Assembly: GCA_016169945.1 (NCBI GenBank) | Contig: JADLSH010000379.1 | Span: forward strand, 620,001-684,000 | Direction of reading: 5' to 3' | Length of the DNA: 64,000 bases | DNA from: Trachythela sp. YZ-2020 | Lineage: Eukaryota > Cnidaria > Anthozoa > Malacalcyonacea > Clavulariidae | Shown: positions 26,940 to 43,410 of the stretch, piece by piece | Position numbering within the stretch: position 1 is the first letter of the stretch | Layout: each line of letters opens with the position of its first letter | Notes under the pieces: generated by a model | The model's database searches: none | The model's input: the letters and a program-made list of their open reading frames with translations, nothing else | What the model was told of the DNA's origin: nothing | Program-made: the position numbers and the translations under genes

Positions 26940-28494
26940 TCAATCAGATTCAACATCTGAATCTTCAACTAGAATTACTGTTTTGTTAGGCTGTTGCTCA
27001 ATTGTTGTCTTGTGTTTCTTGCCCGACATTGCACTGAAAAACATAGATTTAAACTTTTTACTTGGCGGTGTACCAGGAACACTGTCCTGTGATCGGTCGC
27101 CATCAACCAAAACTCTTCCACTGTGTTTTTGTCCTTGTTTTTGTTGCATGATTTTATCTCTGCCAGATCGTACTGCTATCCCTAAAAACATTTAAAAACC
27201 ATTTAATCTGGGAAAAGAAGATTTCTTGTAAACTTGTGTCACTAGAATCACCACAACCACCAATACCATCAACAACACTACTACTACCTGGTGACTTCTC
27301 CGAATCCACACTCATACTGCCAGGCATTTCAGCACGTTCTAAATCACTTGGTACACTGAGTGGCGGTGATTGTATGCGCTTAGCAGAGCGATTTGTTCTC
27401 AATGTTTGTGCTTGAGATGATGTGCTTGCTTTCCCTGGAAAAGAATCCTCAAAATCAGGATGTTTCTTTCCATTATTTCTTGTCAATGTTTCTTGGGCAA
27501 GCTGGTTCTCAATAGCAATGACTTCATCAGTCCAGTCTTCATCTGCATCTAAACCAAACTCGTCATCTTGTTGGGGTTGGGAATGTGCAGGACTTTTGCT
27601 TTGTTTTTTACTTTGTTTACTTGCTTTCTTTGGCTTTTCAGTCTGTTTGTTTGTCTGTTGAGAAGTTTGTTCTCCAGGCAAATCCATTAACGTTGCAAGA
27701 ACAAAATTGGCTTCAAATGTCGGATCATTTGCTAAACTAAACACAATGGGTTTTCCGGCAGATTCGAAATGAATGTTGAGGTTTTGGCCACTGGAATCAG
27801 CAAATGTTATAATTCCTTTCAATTCTTTCAAACAGAATGTGACTTCGGTATCGACTCCAATTTGAAATTTTTCAAATTCATCGGCAACCAAAACCATCTT
27901 GGTTTTAATCACTCTCGCGAGATCTTCATCCTCGTCAATGTAATTAGTGACCACCATATTTTGCGGACAAACTGTGAATGAGATTTCCTCATGTGCATTT
28001 TGGAAATTCACAACGACATCATTTAGTATATGGGGATCGACGTTGATCATATTTGGCGAGAGGTCTTTGGTAAAGATCGCTTGCAAACTTTCACAATCTT
28101 GGTACGATAAGTTGTAGGTCTTTGTGATACCATGCCGACAGTACAGTAGAAATGTTAATTGTTCTTCTTGGTCATTCATTTTGATTAAGCATTGGTCAAC
28201 CACTCTATCAATGGTGCTCAGAGATTTGAACACAGTGAGACAGGATTTCATGGAAAGTTTACATTTAAAACCTTCGTTAGGAGAATCTTGATCATCAGAA
28301 ACGCCATCATCATAAGTTTGAAAGAAACTTTTCTTAAATATACAACATGCATAAGCTGATCTGGAGGAGTTCACAGTTCGTAGTGATAACCCTTTCTTTA
28401 ATGGTTCAAAATAAATTTCATCTCCAATCTTTGCCAAACAATGAATTGCTCTTGCAAACAGTTTTACCGCCTCTCCAACGATTACACAACGCAT
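26940..28494 (-). CDS. RAD9A: RAD9 checkpoint clamp subunit (9-1-1 complex), 2 exons, 500 aa
   Basis: RAD9 forms the PCNA-like 9-1-1 clamp with RAD1 and HUS1, loaded at DNA damage to activate ATR. Exon 1 28494-27234 and exon 2 27181-26940, with a 52-nt intron (GTTTAC...TTTTAG); the phases fit but the donor is weak, so this junction is the least certain part. The N-terminal clamp repeat has GLSLRTVNSSRSAYACC and LSYQDCESLQAIF. The second repeat has VTFCLKELKG and ANFVLATL. A long low-complexity Lys/Ser/Gln linker follows. The C-terminus carries VPGTPPSKKFKSMFF, matching the conserved RAD9 tail, and ends in the acidic VEDSDVESD, a likely casein-kinase-2/TopBP1-binding type tail (family knowledge). 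Longer than the 391-residue human protein because of the linker. Confidence 0.93.
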
Positions 28495-28866
28495 TTGAGT
28501 TTTGTCTATTACTTAAGCAGTTCCAATACTTGTTTCAAGTCATTTTATTGTTCATTTAAAGAAATTTAATGATGTTATTTTCATTTGCAAATTTACCGCC
28601 ATTTACCGCCAATCTTGGAAATCTCGGGGACAAGAAGTATTTTCTCTTCTCCCCCCCGGTGTGCTCTCATCGTGCGTATTCGAAATTCTTAAAATAAGCC
28701 TAGATAGTAGGAAAATCCGGGGGGAGTTGTGTTTAATAAGATATTAAGAGAAACCAATATGGTTGCCAAAAGGAGTTCATTTATTTGATATTTGAACGAA
28801 ATATTGACATTTGAATAAGAATAGAACTATGAAACAGCTAGTACAAAAAGCAGGCAATCTCTGACA
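28495..28866. promoter_or_regulatory. bidirectional promoter region, RAD9A / BECN1
   Basis: 372 bp separate the start codons of two divergent genes. It contains an exact tandem duplication of ATTTACCGCC (28591-28610) and a C-run at about 28650. No TATA box is evident. Shared promoter function is inference. Confidence 0.55.
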
Positions 28867-33887
<5,021 letters not shown>

Positions 33888-33984
33888 TCCACAATAGAGT
33901 TGTTGTGGGTCGACAATGTATACAGTGTATGTATATAGGTATTGTAAGAAGTATATATAAATTATCGACATATAAATATTGTTG

Positions 33985-34055
33985 TGACTCAACTGCAATT
34001 TTATCTCGACGCAGAACGCGTGTTTTGGCTGAGCGGTCGACGCAACGAGCTGGCT
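33985..34055 (-). mobile_element. single end of the window-start MITE family
   Basis: TCAACTGCAATTTTATC, GACGCAGAACGCGT and GGTCGACGC match the right terminus at 470-535. The partner end is not evident, so it may be a solo or decayed copy in the BECN1 3' flank. Confidence 0.6.
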
Positions 34056-34270
34056 TAGAGCAATGACTTAACAATGGACGGGTCAGAATCTGAACTAGTT
34101 GAAATATTGTATTTTAGAGCATTTACTATGACATGAACGAACACAAAAAGCGAACATAAAAACGGAACATAAAAACGGACGCTGAAAGAAATTTTCTCTT
34201 TAAAACTCCTGCGCAACATTTATTCATCTTTATTCATTGATCAAAAGTTACATTTTCAATTCCGTAAAAG

Positions 34271-34363
34271 TATCCACAGTTATCCCTAAGTATCGACAGT
34301 TATCCTTAAGTATCCACAGTTATCCCTAAGTATCGACAGTTATCCCTAAGTATCAACAGTTAA
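34271..34363. repeat. 20-bp tandem repeat touching a stop codon
   Basis: Four and a half units of TATCCACAGTTATCCCTAAG, with C/G and C/T variants. The last partial unit runs into the stop codon of the neighbouring minus-strand gene. Confidence 0.9.
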
Positions 34364-37300
34364 TCCGAGTCACTTCCTCTGGTATCATCAAAATCAGGCC
34401 ACTCGCTCCACGCTGACTGTGATGGCGGTAATCTAAACAATCAGATTGATTCATTTGCTAGAAATTCATTTGATATTTTATAGAAAGAATGGATTTTGAG
34501 GCGTATAACTTATACTTAAATCCTCTATTAAAGCCCCTGAAAATACATTGTACCGTGAAATTAAAGATATCATATTATACCACTACAGGTATACCCCTCT
34601 CTCAATTATGCCCCTCTCCATAACCCCACCCGCTCCTCCTCAAACATGCCTAAATTAAATAAGCCACGGGAGTTTAATAGAGGATGTATGTTTGTATATG
34701 ACACAAAAACTTTGCCCACCCTTTCATTGGTATATTTTCTTCATAATAACTGTCGGCTCCAGGAATAAGCTGTTGACTATCCGATGGCATGATGTCATCG
34801 TTAGGTGGCTCTTCTGGGGAATATGCGTCTTGTCTAGCCAAAGTCCTTCTATGTATACGCCTGTTAAAGTTTGAAGATAAATCATTTTTACACATGTTCT
34901 TATTGTAGAACGCAAGCCTTTGTAATAAGTTGTTGGTTTCGCTAGTAAAAGCAAGGGGCTGAGAACATTTGGCAATTTTCAGCCCCGGCTGAAATTTCAT
35001 TCGGTCTGCTGAGGTTTGGAAAGTAGTTTTTATTAAATTAACATACAAAGTATGGAAAAATATATAGATGCGTTAGATGCTTTAGATGCGTTTCCAGACA
35101 CTGTGTTATAGGGACTATGTTCAAACGAATCTCAACTCGAAAGTTGGCGTAATTTATAGACGTTTATTACCATCGTATCAGAACAAATGTACGGTGTTGA
35201 TTTCGTTTGTGTTTTGTTTATGAATTATTAATAAGTTGGAGAGATGTATGCATATTTATACATAAGTAAAATCTTCAAAAAACTTACCTTCTACAAACAT
35301 AGATCGTGAGAGCAACGAATGTTAGGAATGGAATGCCGGCGATCAATCCAGCCAGAACAAACGTTTTGGTGGAAATTTCGTCTAAAATAGAGATTATCAA
35401 CAATCAATAAATTGCTATGTGTAGTCTAAAACAAAATCAATGCGAATATGTGGCATAAGATTCATTCCCCTTGCTTTCCTAAAAGGCCTAGTACTGATTT
35501 GAACTGGATTTTGATTCCAAACCCTTAGATTCGTGTGCATTAAACACAATGCACACAATACGTTGCTATGTATAGTAAATAAATCTTACTTTTCTTTATA
35601 CAAACGTTGCCTTGCTTCTGTTGTTCAAATCCTCTCCTACAACGACATTTATATCCGCCATCTTCGTTTATACATACTGCATACTTGTGGCATTCATTGC
35701 TGTCTTTGTCTTCACATTCGTCCTTATCTGCATAAGAGAGAAATAATAATCCCTCTCTAGTGGCATATTGGGGGGCGGGAGGGAGGGGGAGGGAAGGGAC
35801 GAGTGCCGATAACCCTAACCTACAGTCTGAGTCTAGTTATATATGCATGGAAACGGTCAAAAATATCTACAACTCCGGGATGGAGGATATTTTAATGGGA
35901 TCTGAAAATCCTGCCTTTTGATGGGTTATGAACTATTTTAACAACAGACTGTAAGAGTTCACCTCCCCCACGCCTCTTTGTGTATTCTCTGTCCAAACTA
36001 ACCTTTACAATGTATGCCATCTCCAACATAGCCTGATTTACAAATACACTTGTACGATCCAATCTCGTTGATACACTGAGCATGCTCAGAACACTTGTTT
36101 TTCCCGAGACAGGCATCGAACACTGAAGAAAAATAAACTGCTGGTGATTAAACCTTTGGCTCTGTTTTTCCACATTATTGGAGAAATTTACTGTAGCTAA
36201 AATATATTTATGCCCTTTACCTTGGGCACAGAGTAGAAACTATACAGAGGTGGAACTCAGCCTAATTATTTTCTTAAATTGTCGCCATATTCAAAGATGG
36301 CGGCCGATATTTTCGAAAAATAACTTATTTTCTTTATAACGGTTTGCCTTATTAAATAGTTAACTCGAATTTTTAGAACAATAGTAAATAGGCTTACGGC
36401 ACAGCAGATGGTTGATATAAACATCTTTCAATCCTATTTTCCTCCTTATACAAGACTTCTTCATATGACGAAAGTAATTCATGTAATATATCATACACGA
36501 GAAGGAGTTTATTATAGTGATTTGAAACAATGTTATCTAAGACTCGTTTTACGATAGTACACATATTACCTTCACATTCACCAGCTTCAGACTTTCTTTT
36601 GAAGCCTGGCTTACATTGACATACATACGACCTTTCACTTCTCACACATATTTCCGTGTGAGGATTACAATGAACAGTTGATTGTTTGCAGGGGTCTAAA
36701 ATGGAAATAGCAGGATTTTTGTGTGCGTTTCACTGGAATTCGATTTAAGTACCGTTTGGTCGAATTAGGGCGCGACACCACCCCACCCCCCTCCCAGGTG
36801 TCAAGCACTGTCTACCGGTCACCCTAAGCCTAATTTTATCCCAATTCCTAATACTTATCCAATCCTAATGGTTATCTCAACCTATGCTTACCAATTTTAC
36901 GAGTATACCTATAGCCTCAACTATTTTTATCTTTATAATTGTGATTTCTTTGGTAACGCTTTCGAATAAGAAGGCCAATTAAAAACTAAGCAAACTGACA
37001 ATAAATTATTCGTACCTGGTTCTGTGAAAGGCGTTGTTTCTGCGCTTATCGGCTCCATGGTCGAGATATTTGCAGCAGTTTCGAGTGATATTTCAGGCAG
37101 CGAAGAACATACATCCTCGCAGTTTAACTTTACGATGTACTGAGAACGACGGTGGTCTGGCGAGCCACATTTGAGAGTTTCCAAATCTATAATACGACTT
37201 CTGTTGTTGGTATTCTCAATACTTTCCAAAAACCACGATAGATTGCAGTCGCACACGAATGGATTATTTGCGAGTTTTCTACGAAGAAATACCAAGAGGC

Positions 37301-37634
37301 AATATACACTTAATTCTTCACTTTAGAATTTTTTTCAAGCATGTTTTTTTTCAGATTGATATGCGTATAATAAACCATGCTAAAGTAATATTTACGTTTG
37401 TTAAAACAACAGTATTCTTAGAAGTTAACATGAAATATTTCGAAGAACTTACATTTTCGCGTGTTCCGAGGAAAACAAATCAGCTGGAATTCTTGTCAAA
37501 TTCCGATTGCTGCAATCCAAAATCTTACTTTCGGCGTCAAACGTGCATTCTTGTGGAGAACATTGGACTAGATTTATACGTTGGTTCAATAAAGTTAAGA
37601 GAAGTGAAATCAGGAAATATCGAAAAAGGACCAT
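34360..37634 (-). CDS. LRR-cap/EGF type I membrane protein, paralogue 1, 8 exons, 378 aa
   Basis: Function unknown; by domains, a cell-surface adhesion or receptor-like protein. Exons, 5' to 3': 37634-37453, 37278-37016, 36695-36570, 36122-36003, 35727-35590, 35381-35288, 34860-34720, 34432-34360; phases close to 379 codons including stop. Residues 1-25 are a signal peptide. An LRR N-terminal cap ([20 protein letters not shown]) passes almost directly into an LRR C-terminal cap ([22 protein letters not shown]) with no LRR array between. A Thr/Ser-rich linker follows, then three EGF modules: one starting DPCKQS, one with [17 protein letters not shown], and one starting DKDECEDK. Then comes one TM helix ([20 protein letters not shown]) and a short basic-then-acidic tail ending [15 protein letters not shown]. 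It converges on BECN1. It shares exon plan and phases with the two genes to the right. Product recognised only by domains. Confidence 0.85.
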
Positions 37635-37685
37635 TTCATGACGCTATTTTTTGAAAACTTTTTTCGTAACGGCACAGTGTCTTTG

Positions 37686-37736
37686 TGACGTCACGCATGA
37701 TAATTAGTGACAAAATACGCGAACGCGCGCATGCGT
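37686..37736 (-). promoter_or_regulatory. candidate promoter elements of paralogue 1
   Basis: A full CRE palindrome TGACGTCA (37686-37693) lies 52 bp upstream of the start codon and a CGCGCATGCGT motif (37726-37736), which resembles an NRF1 site, about 92 bp upstream. A CRE and GCGCGCAT occur in the same order and similar spacing upstream of paralogue 2. Confidence 0.55.
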
Positions 37737-38158
37737 AACGATTTCCTACAGGGCGCTTTAAGCGACCTGGTTTTCTGCATTTGTCGCGGCCGATGCTCGA
37801 TTTTTGTGACCACAGCGGCGCTGTAAAATTTATACATAAAAGATTTATTAATCAATTTGTGGTTTTCAAGAAAATTTCACTTAATACACATTTTCTAATC
37901 AAGAAACTTCTATAGTGTAATGTATGCAGCCTTGGGTCTATTTATATTTTTCTTAACCACTCGGGAAGTTTTCCATTACAAGTTCCATACATGTTTTCGC
38001 TCCAGTAATTCCGCAAATATTCTATAGCTCCCTTCCCACCATAGTGTGTAACTACCTTTGTTGAAATAAAGGTATTGCAAGTCAGATTGCTCAGATTTAT
38101 TACTCGTCAAATCTCGTATATACAGATAAGGAATTATGCTTTACACTACATGACGTAT
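37737..38158. other. spacer between paralogues 1 and 2
   Basis: 422 bp between the paralogue 1 promoter elements and the end of paralogue 2 (same strand). It must hold the paralogue 2 3' UTR. No gene or repeat seen. Confidence 0.45.
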
Positions 38159-41100
38159 TTAGTTATATGTATCGTAGTCATAGTCCTGTGCGTATTCGTC
38201 ATCATCAGACCAGGTTGTCATGGAAGATTCATTCGGCCGTACTCTGAAAAATATAAGAAATGGTTTTAATAGTATGGTTTCGAGTGTTATATAGATCTTA
38301 TCAACTAACGCATGTTGCCACCCAAGCTGATACAAGCATCACCCTAGTAAATACACATGAACTTGTGGTTAACTCTTGGCAACTGGACTCTGTAGCTCAG
38401 TGGTCAGAGCCTTGCACCGGAATCGCAGGGCCGCAGGTTCACTTCCTACCAGAGGACCTATAGTTGCATATTTCCAAACTCCTCCTGGTTAGGTCTAAAG
38501 TATGTATATAGATTTCATTCGAAATTTCCATCTAAAAAAGCCCTTAACGTTCAATTCTATCGAGCGATATGCCAAAAATTTAGAGTACTAAAACTCACAT
38601 TCCTGGCATTGCACTTCCCTCATCGAAACCGTCTCCTGGCATTGTACTTCCATCATCGAAATAAGGCATGTACTGTTGTTGTTGTTGTTGTTGCATACTA
38701 AGCAGGTACATTTGTTGTTCAACCTGTTGTTGTTGTAGCAAGAATGGATCTGTGTCCATCGCCATATTTAATAGATCTTGGTTCGCTTCCATTGCTTGAT
38801 TACCTATCAATTGACCATTTGATCCTTTTTTTGGTTTTTTAGATTTCCTGCAAAGAAATTTGGATATAGTATGGAACTGAAATTAGAAGATTAATAGAGA
38901 TCCTGAGAAAATAATCCTGAAATGCGTAAATCATTTTGAAGTGTAAGTACTTCTTTTATTGCCTATTACACTTTGCAATTGCGTGTAGTCATTTTGGAGC
39001 GCAAAATAGAATGATCGATTCCTGCAATATAAAGTTGTCTGGATGGTTATAATTGACTAATGTCACACAATTTTCAATCCATATAAACATTCGGTATATG
39101 CAATGCAATTTGGGATACACGTAGGTCAAATATTCATTATTTGACAGTGACGTGACGTAAGGACTTCTGAGGTCCATTAAGCCTCAGTCATAGTGCTTTC
39201 AGTGGAACGTTTGACTCAACAAAACACAGCAGGTATTCCCCAGATTCTCCAGTTTTCTTTCGAACTGACGTCAAGTTTTTTGACTGATATTTCCTGCAGG
39301 CTTTTATTTAATAACTGTAAGGCAAAAAATATGTTGGAAAATATGTGTGTATAAATCAATTTGACAATTGGATTGTTCAAAAGCTAGTCCATCAGTCACA
39401 TGTCCGATCATAAGACGGTTTGATCGGACAAGGAAAATTTGGCCGGACAATGTCCGATGACCGACAGTAATTTTCGATCTAGGCCTGAGCGGTCATTGCC
39501 ACTATAAACATCAAATATTCATTGTGTGTTAATACACGGGCTCGTAAAACTTTCAGTGGGACGTTTGACTCACATATCAGTGGTTTGACTCAACAAAACA
39601 CAGTAGGTATTCCCCAAGTTCGCCAGTTTTCTCTAGCTACTAACGCTGCAAGACCAACCAAGCCTTACTGGACCTCTAGGCAGAACCGTTTAGAACTGAT
39701 AGACTTATCCAGTATAAATAAAAATTGATTTGCACCTCAACATCAGAGAAGCAGACTTTAATGTTGTTGTCTAAATCCTTATCTCACAAACCTTCTATAA
39801 CAACAACAACAACAGCAGATTGTAAATATGAGAAGAACGGCCGCTCCAGCCCCTCCGTAGAAAATAATCACATTCTTCAGTAACTTCTCCTCTGATAAAC
39901 AATAAGAAAATATTCAAATTTTAATGATGTGCCCGAACCTGGACGCTGTAGCTCAATGGTCAGAGCGCTCGCAGGGCACAGGTTCAATTCCTGCCAGTGG
40001 GCCTATAGTTGCATTTTTCGCAACTGTTCCTGGTTAGATCTAAAATATAAAAAAGACCTACTGTACCTTGTTTAACACAAACTGAAGTCCCATTTCTGGC
40101 CTTGATGTATCCACGTCTACAGACACATTTATATCCTCTCTCTGAGTTCACACAAATTGCTGTGTGCGAGCATGCGTGGTCTCCCGTTTCACACTCGTCT
40201 ATATCTGTGGAAAAATCCACATTCATCAATACTCTACAAGGTTTTGAAAGACATATGATCCAAGAATCAACCGCAGATTAACCACGACTTTTGTTAGGTT
40301 ATTTCCAGGGTTATTTCTGAGCAGTGCTGTCAGAAACATTCACATACCTTCACAGTCTTTCCCGTTGCCAGAAAAACCTTTCTTACATATACATTGATAT
40401 GAACCAATCTTGTTAATACACCAAGCTTGTTCGGAACAGCTGTTTTTTTGTTCACACTCATTCACGTCTGAATGGGAAAGAAATGAATGAAGTTGATAGC
40501 AGCTGTAGTCCAGCATTTTCCATGCAGAAAGGTTGTGTCAACGAAACCACACTAGATTGATACAATGCCTCGTGGCAACAACGGAGTGTTCGAAAGAAGC
40601 CAAACATTGTATACCTGTGCAGTTAATGGCTCCAGATTTCTTGTGAAAGCCTTCTTTGCAAGTGCAGTTGTAACCCCTTTCCTTGTTCACGCAAACTTCG
40701 TTTGTTGCGTTACATGGTCTGAACAACATTTCGCACGGTTCTGGAACTGCAGATAATGGTCGAAATTGTTTTGTCAATTTTTCGTTACGCTAGTAAGAAT
40801 ACTTGTCAAGGATAGGGTTTTGACTGCGCCGAGACTGGGGTCGATTCTTCCAGTATGCAGTTTTCTGATCATTATTTCGCCCCAGTAGCTTGTGAGAAGA
40901 GTTTTTCAATTCCACTGAAACTAAACTGACAATATTTGTACTGGATAGCTCTATCAGTTCTGAAATGTTCTTCCTAGAGGTTCAGTAAGAGTCATCTCTT
41001 ATTGATCCAGTGTTACTACAGGAGGAAACCTAAAGTAAACTAACTTTATTTATACTGGATAGCTCTATCAGTTCTAAACTGTTCTTCCTAGAGGTTAAGT

Positions 41101-43176
41101 AAGTGTCATCCCTTATTGATCCAGTGTTACTACAGGAGGAAACCTAAACTAACTTTATTTATACTGGATATCTCTATCAGTTCTAAACTGTTCTTCCTAG
41201 AGGTTAAGTAAGAGTCATCCCTTATTGATCCAGTGTTACTACAGGGGGAAAACGGAGAAAAACAAAGGTGTTTGGCAGACTCAAACTAGAAACACTCCTC
41301 TGTAATCACTAACCACTGTTCTACTCTACCAAACACCACAAGTTTTATCCAGTTATTCAGGTTTCCTCCTGTAGAAACACTGGACCAATAAATGGGCATT
41401 ACTAGAGCTCTAGGGAGAACAGTTTAAACCGAACTAATACATCTGTGCAACCCAAGTAAAGTTATTTATAGTTAAAAACCTGCTTGTCTGTACCGTTTCT
41501 CAGACATGCAGTTATGTTAAATAGCACCTTACCATCACAGTGATGTTGACTGTTTATTTTCAATCCAGATTTACAGCGACATTCAAAAGAACCAATTGTA
41601 TTATGACAGTCTTGACGTACATCGCAGTTATGAGTTCCCAATGAACACTCGTCCAAGTCTGGAATGAAGAGAAACGGGAAGAATACAGGGTAAGTTTATG
41701 TTAAAAATGATTTCCATTCATTTCCTTTCCGATTGTTTTATACAGTCTGGCCAGTATTAAGCATCTAGGCTTTAAATAACAATAGACCCCCCAATCTAAT
41801 TACTAAACAGAGCCCTTTTCATAATATGGTACTATATTCCCTCATGGTGGCTCTGAAATATAGTTGAGATATATCTGTTCCATCGCAAGGGAGATAATGT
41901 TTCAGTTGATAAGTTGCGAGAATATGGATCTGAATTGGTTTCCTATCCATGCTGCGGACTCGCGCCAGTTCAACTCGTTGAACATCAGTACTGGTTTGCC
42001 CAGATTTGTAGAAACATGGCTAAGAATCTACATTGTCACAACAGTCTTTCTCAATTCCCCTGCCCTTTCAATGGAATTTGTTCACCTATCAAAACAAATT
42101 TTCCCTTTTACGCGTAAAATCGTCTGGTGTAAACCATAGTAAAATATTCAAGAAATCCGTCGGTTAAGCACATCCTTGTGCACATCCAGGGCTTCTTAGC
42201 TTACTGCGTGCCTTAAGGAACCCTGGAACGAGGAGTGATTAAGCCTATACCTTGGCAAAAAATGCCATTCCCTTTATATCCCGCTCTACAGACACATGTA
42301 TCACCACCAGTCAAATCTTTAACACATTTTGCATACTTTGAGCAGCTCAAATGATGACAGGGCAACACTGAAAGAATAGATAAAGAATTAGGAAGAACTA
42401 TGAGTTATTCATGGGATAAATAAGTCCACTATAAGCACACCTTTTCTACTGCAAACGTCATTTTTGTTCATATCTTTAACGAGTCTTCCTTTCACATTTT
42501 CTGGTATGGCACATGTCATAAGATCTAAATCTACGATTTTCACATTGAGAGATTTTCTCTGTAATGCATTCAAGAACCACACCACACCACAATTACAGAC
42601 GTAAGGATTCTCACTAAGATAGCTGCAAAGAAATTGTGAAATTAGTTCATATACATGCATATGTTTCCTAGCCATGTTTCCCAAAGTTGGGTAAACCAGG
42701 AAACATTGTTTCCTAGCCACGTTTTCCGAAGGTGGGCAAACGCAGAAACATTGCTTTCTAGCCATATTTTCTGAAGGTGGACAAACCAGGGAACGTTGTT
42801 TCTTAGCCATGTTTCCCAAAGGTAGATATAGACTGAAAAACATTGTTTCCTAGCCATGTTTCCTGAAGATGGGTAAACAAGAAAACATTGTTTCCTAGCC
42901 ATGTTTCGTAATGGTGGACAAAAGCGTAGCAAAGAATTTAAAGCAAAGAATTAAAGCAAAATAGTAAAAGCATACTCACATTCGTTTGGTGGTTAAATCA
43001 AGGATTTCTTGTGGAATATCTTCGTATCCTAAGTTTCTGCAATCCAAATGTACTTCTGCCTGAGATCCAGTCGAAATCGTTTTACAGTGTGAGAACATAT
43101 TGAGTGTGGCATCGCTAGGAAAAACGAAACATGGTAAAATACACCAAAATAAACTTAGCCAATTCATACGGTTCAT
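38159..43176 (-). CDS. LRR-cap/EGF type I membrane protein, paralogue 2, 10 exons, 481 aa
   Basis: Same family as the neighbouring genes; function unknown. Exons, 5' to 3': 43176-42980, 42622-42441, 42367-42251, 41658-41533, 40746-40615, 40467-40348, 40204-40067, 39891-39792, 38847-38599, 38243-38159; phases close to 482 codons including stop. A signal peptide (WLSLFWCILPCFVF) is followed by the LRR N-cap (VHLDCRNLGYEDIPQEI), joined to the C-cap (NPYVCNCGVVWF, LMTCAIP, DVCSRK). Five EGF modules follow; DLDEC, DVNEC and DIDEC openings mark three calcium-binding types. The TM helix (NVIIFYGGAGAAVLLIFTI) ends in six consecutive Cys, a likely palmitoylation or packing site. The tail has a Lys-rich start, a poly-Gln run and an acidic, Tyr-rich end (TTWSDDDEYAQDYDYD). 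ATG at 43176 was chosen; a second ATG nine bases on gives an equally good signal peptide. Introns carry SINEs and a tandem repeat. Confidence 0.85.
38386..38510 (+). mobile_element. tRNA-derived SINE, family 3
   Basis: GTAGCTCAGTGGTCAGAGC (A box), then CCGGAATCGCAGGGCCGCAG and a B-box-like GGTTCACTTCC, then CTCCTGGTTAGGTCTAAAG. Other copies are at 39946-40050 and twice within 60792-61302. The extra tail and mutated boxes make it a SINE, not a tRNA gene. It is in an intron of paralogue 2. Confidence 0.8.
39590..39726 (+). mobile_element. SINE family 1 fragment
   Basis: CTTACTGGACCTCTAGGCAG, ACTGATAGACTTATCCAGTA and TAAATAAAAATTG match the SINE 3' unit; intronic in paralogue 2. Confidence 0.65.
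39946..40050 (+). mobile_element. tRNA-derived SINE, family 3, internally deleted
   Basis: GACGCTGTAGCTCAATGGTC, AGAGCGCTCGCAGGGC, a B box AGGTTCAATTCCTGCC and GTTCCTGGTTAGATCTAAA. The anticodon-arm region is shortened relative to the 61.1 kb copy. Confidence 0.8.
40925..41270 (-). repeat. tandem array of SINE 3' units (array B)
   Basis: Three units of about 115 bp, complement of the SINE 3' part (TATACTGGATAGCTCTATCA, GGTTAAGTAAG, CCAGTGTTACTACAGGAGGA), in an intron of paralogue 2. A diverged inverted piece follows at 41330-41430. Confidence 0.85.
41857..42117 (+). CDS. unassigned cysteine-rich ORF in an intron
   Basis: An 87-codon open frame on the strand opposite paralogue 2, inside its intron 3. 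It includes DKLREYGSELVSYPCCGLAP, HQYWFAQICRNMAKNLHC and FPCPFNGICSPIK, ending at TAA. It has eight cysteines and no ATG near the start; GTTTCAG at 41897-41903 could be a splice acceptor. A second plus-strand frame overlapping it is also open, which weakens the case. It could be an exon of a nested gene, a retrocopied fragment or chance. I do not recognise a family. Confidence 0.25.
   Translation, partial: NIVEIYLFHRKGDNVSVDKLREYGSELVSYPCCGLAPVQLVEHQYWFAQICRNMAKNLHCHNSLSQFPCPFNGICSPIKTNFPFYA
42660..42915. repeat. ~60-bp tandem repeat in paralogue 2 intron 1
   Basis: About five imperfect units of TTGTTTCCTAGCCATGTTTC plus CCGAAGGTGGGTAAACCAGG and AAACA. Long open frames across it on the minus strand are by-products of the repeat. 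Confidence 0.9.
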
Positions 43177-43410
43177 TCCCGAAGGAAGAGGGCTAAATCC
43201 ACCCTCTTTAATTCATTTTGTAACAAGTTTTGATCTTGACGTCATAGAAACTAATTGCAATCAAATGCTTATTACAAACAATTAGCGCGCGCATAATGAG
43301 ATTAGAATACAATAGTCAAGCAACAATGAGCTGTTGGCTCATTAGACCAGTGTTCCTATCCGGTTTATGTAGCCCATTGTAATTATTTTTCAAAAAGAAG
43401 AAAAGCACTA
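43177..43410. promoter_or_regulatory. bidirectional promoter region, paralogues 2 and 3
   Basis: Only 234 bp separate the two start codons. TGACGTCA at 43237-43244 lies 61 bp upstream of paralogue 2 and 167 bp upstream of paralogue 3. GCGCGCGCAT follows at 43285-43294. No TATA box is clear. Confidence 0.6.

Noticed and set aside
42409..42932. Minus ORFs with repeated ARKQCF peptides
   Set aside because: Product of the ~60-bp tandem repeat in paralogue 2 intron 1; only 42441-42622 is a real exon.
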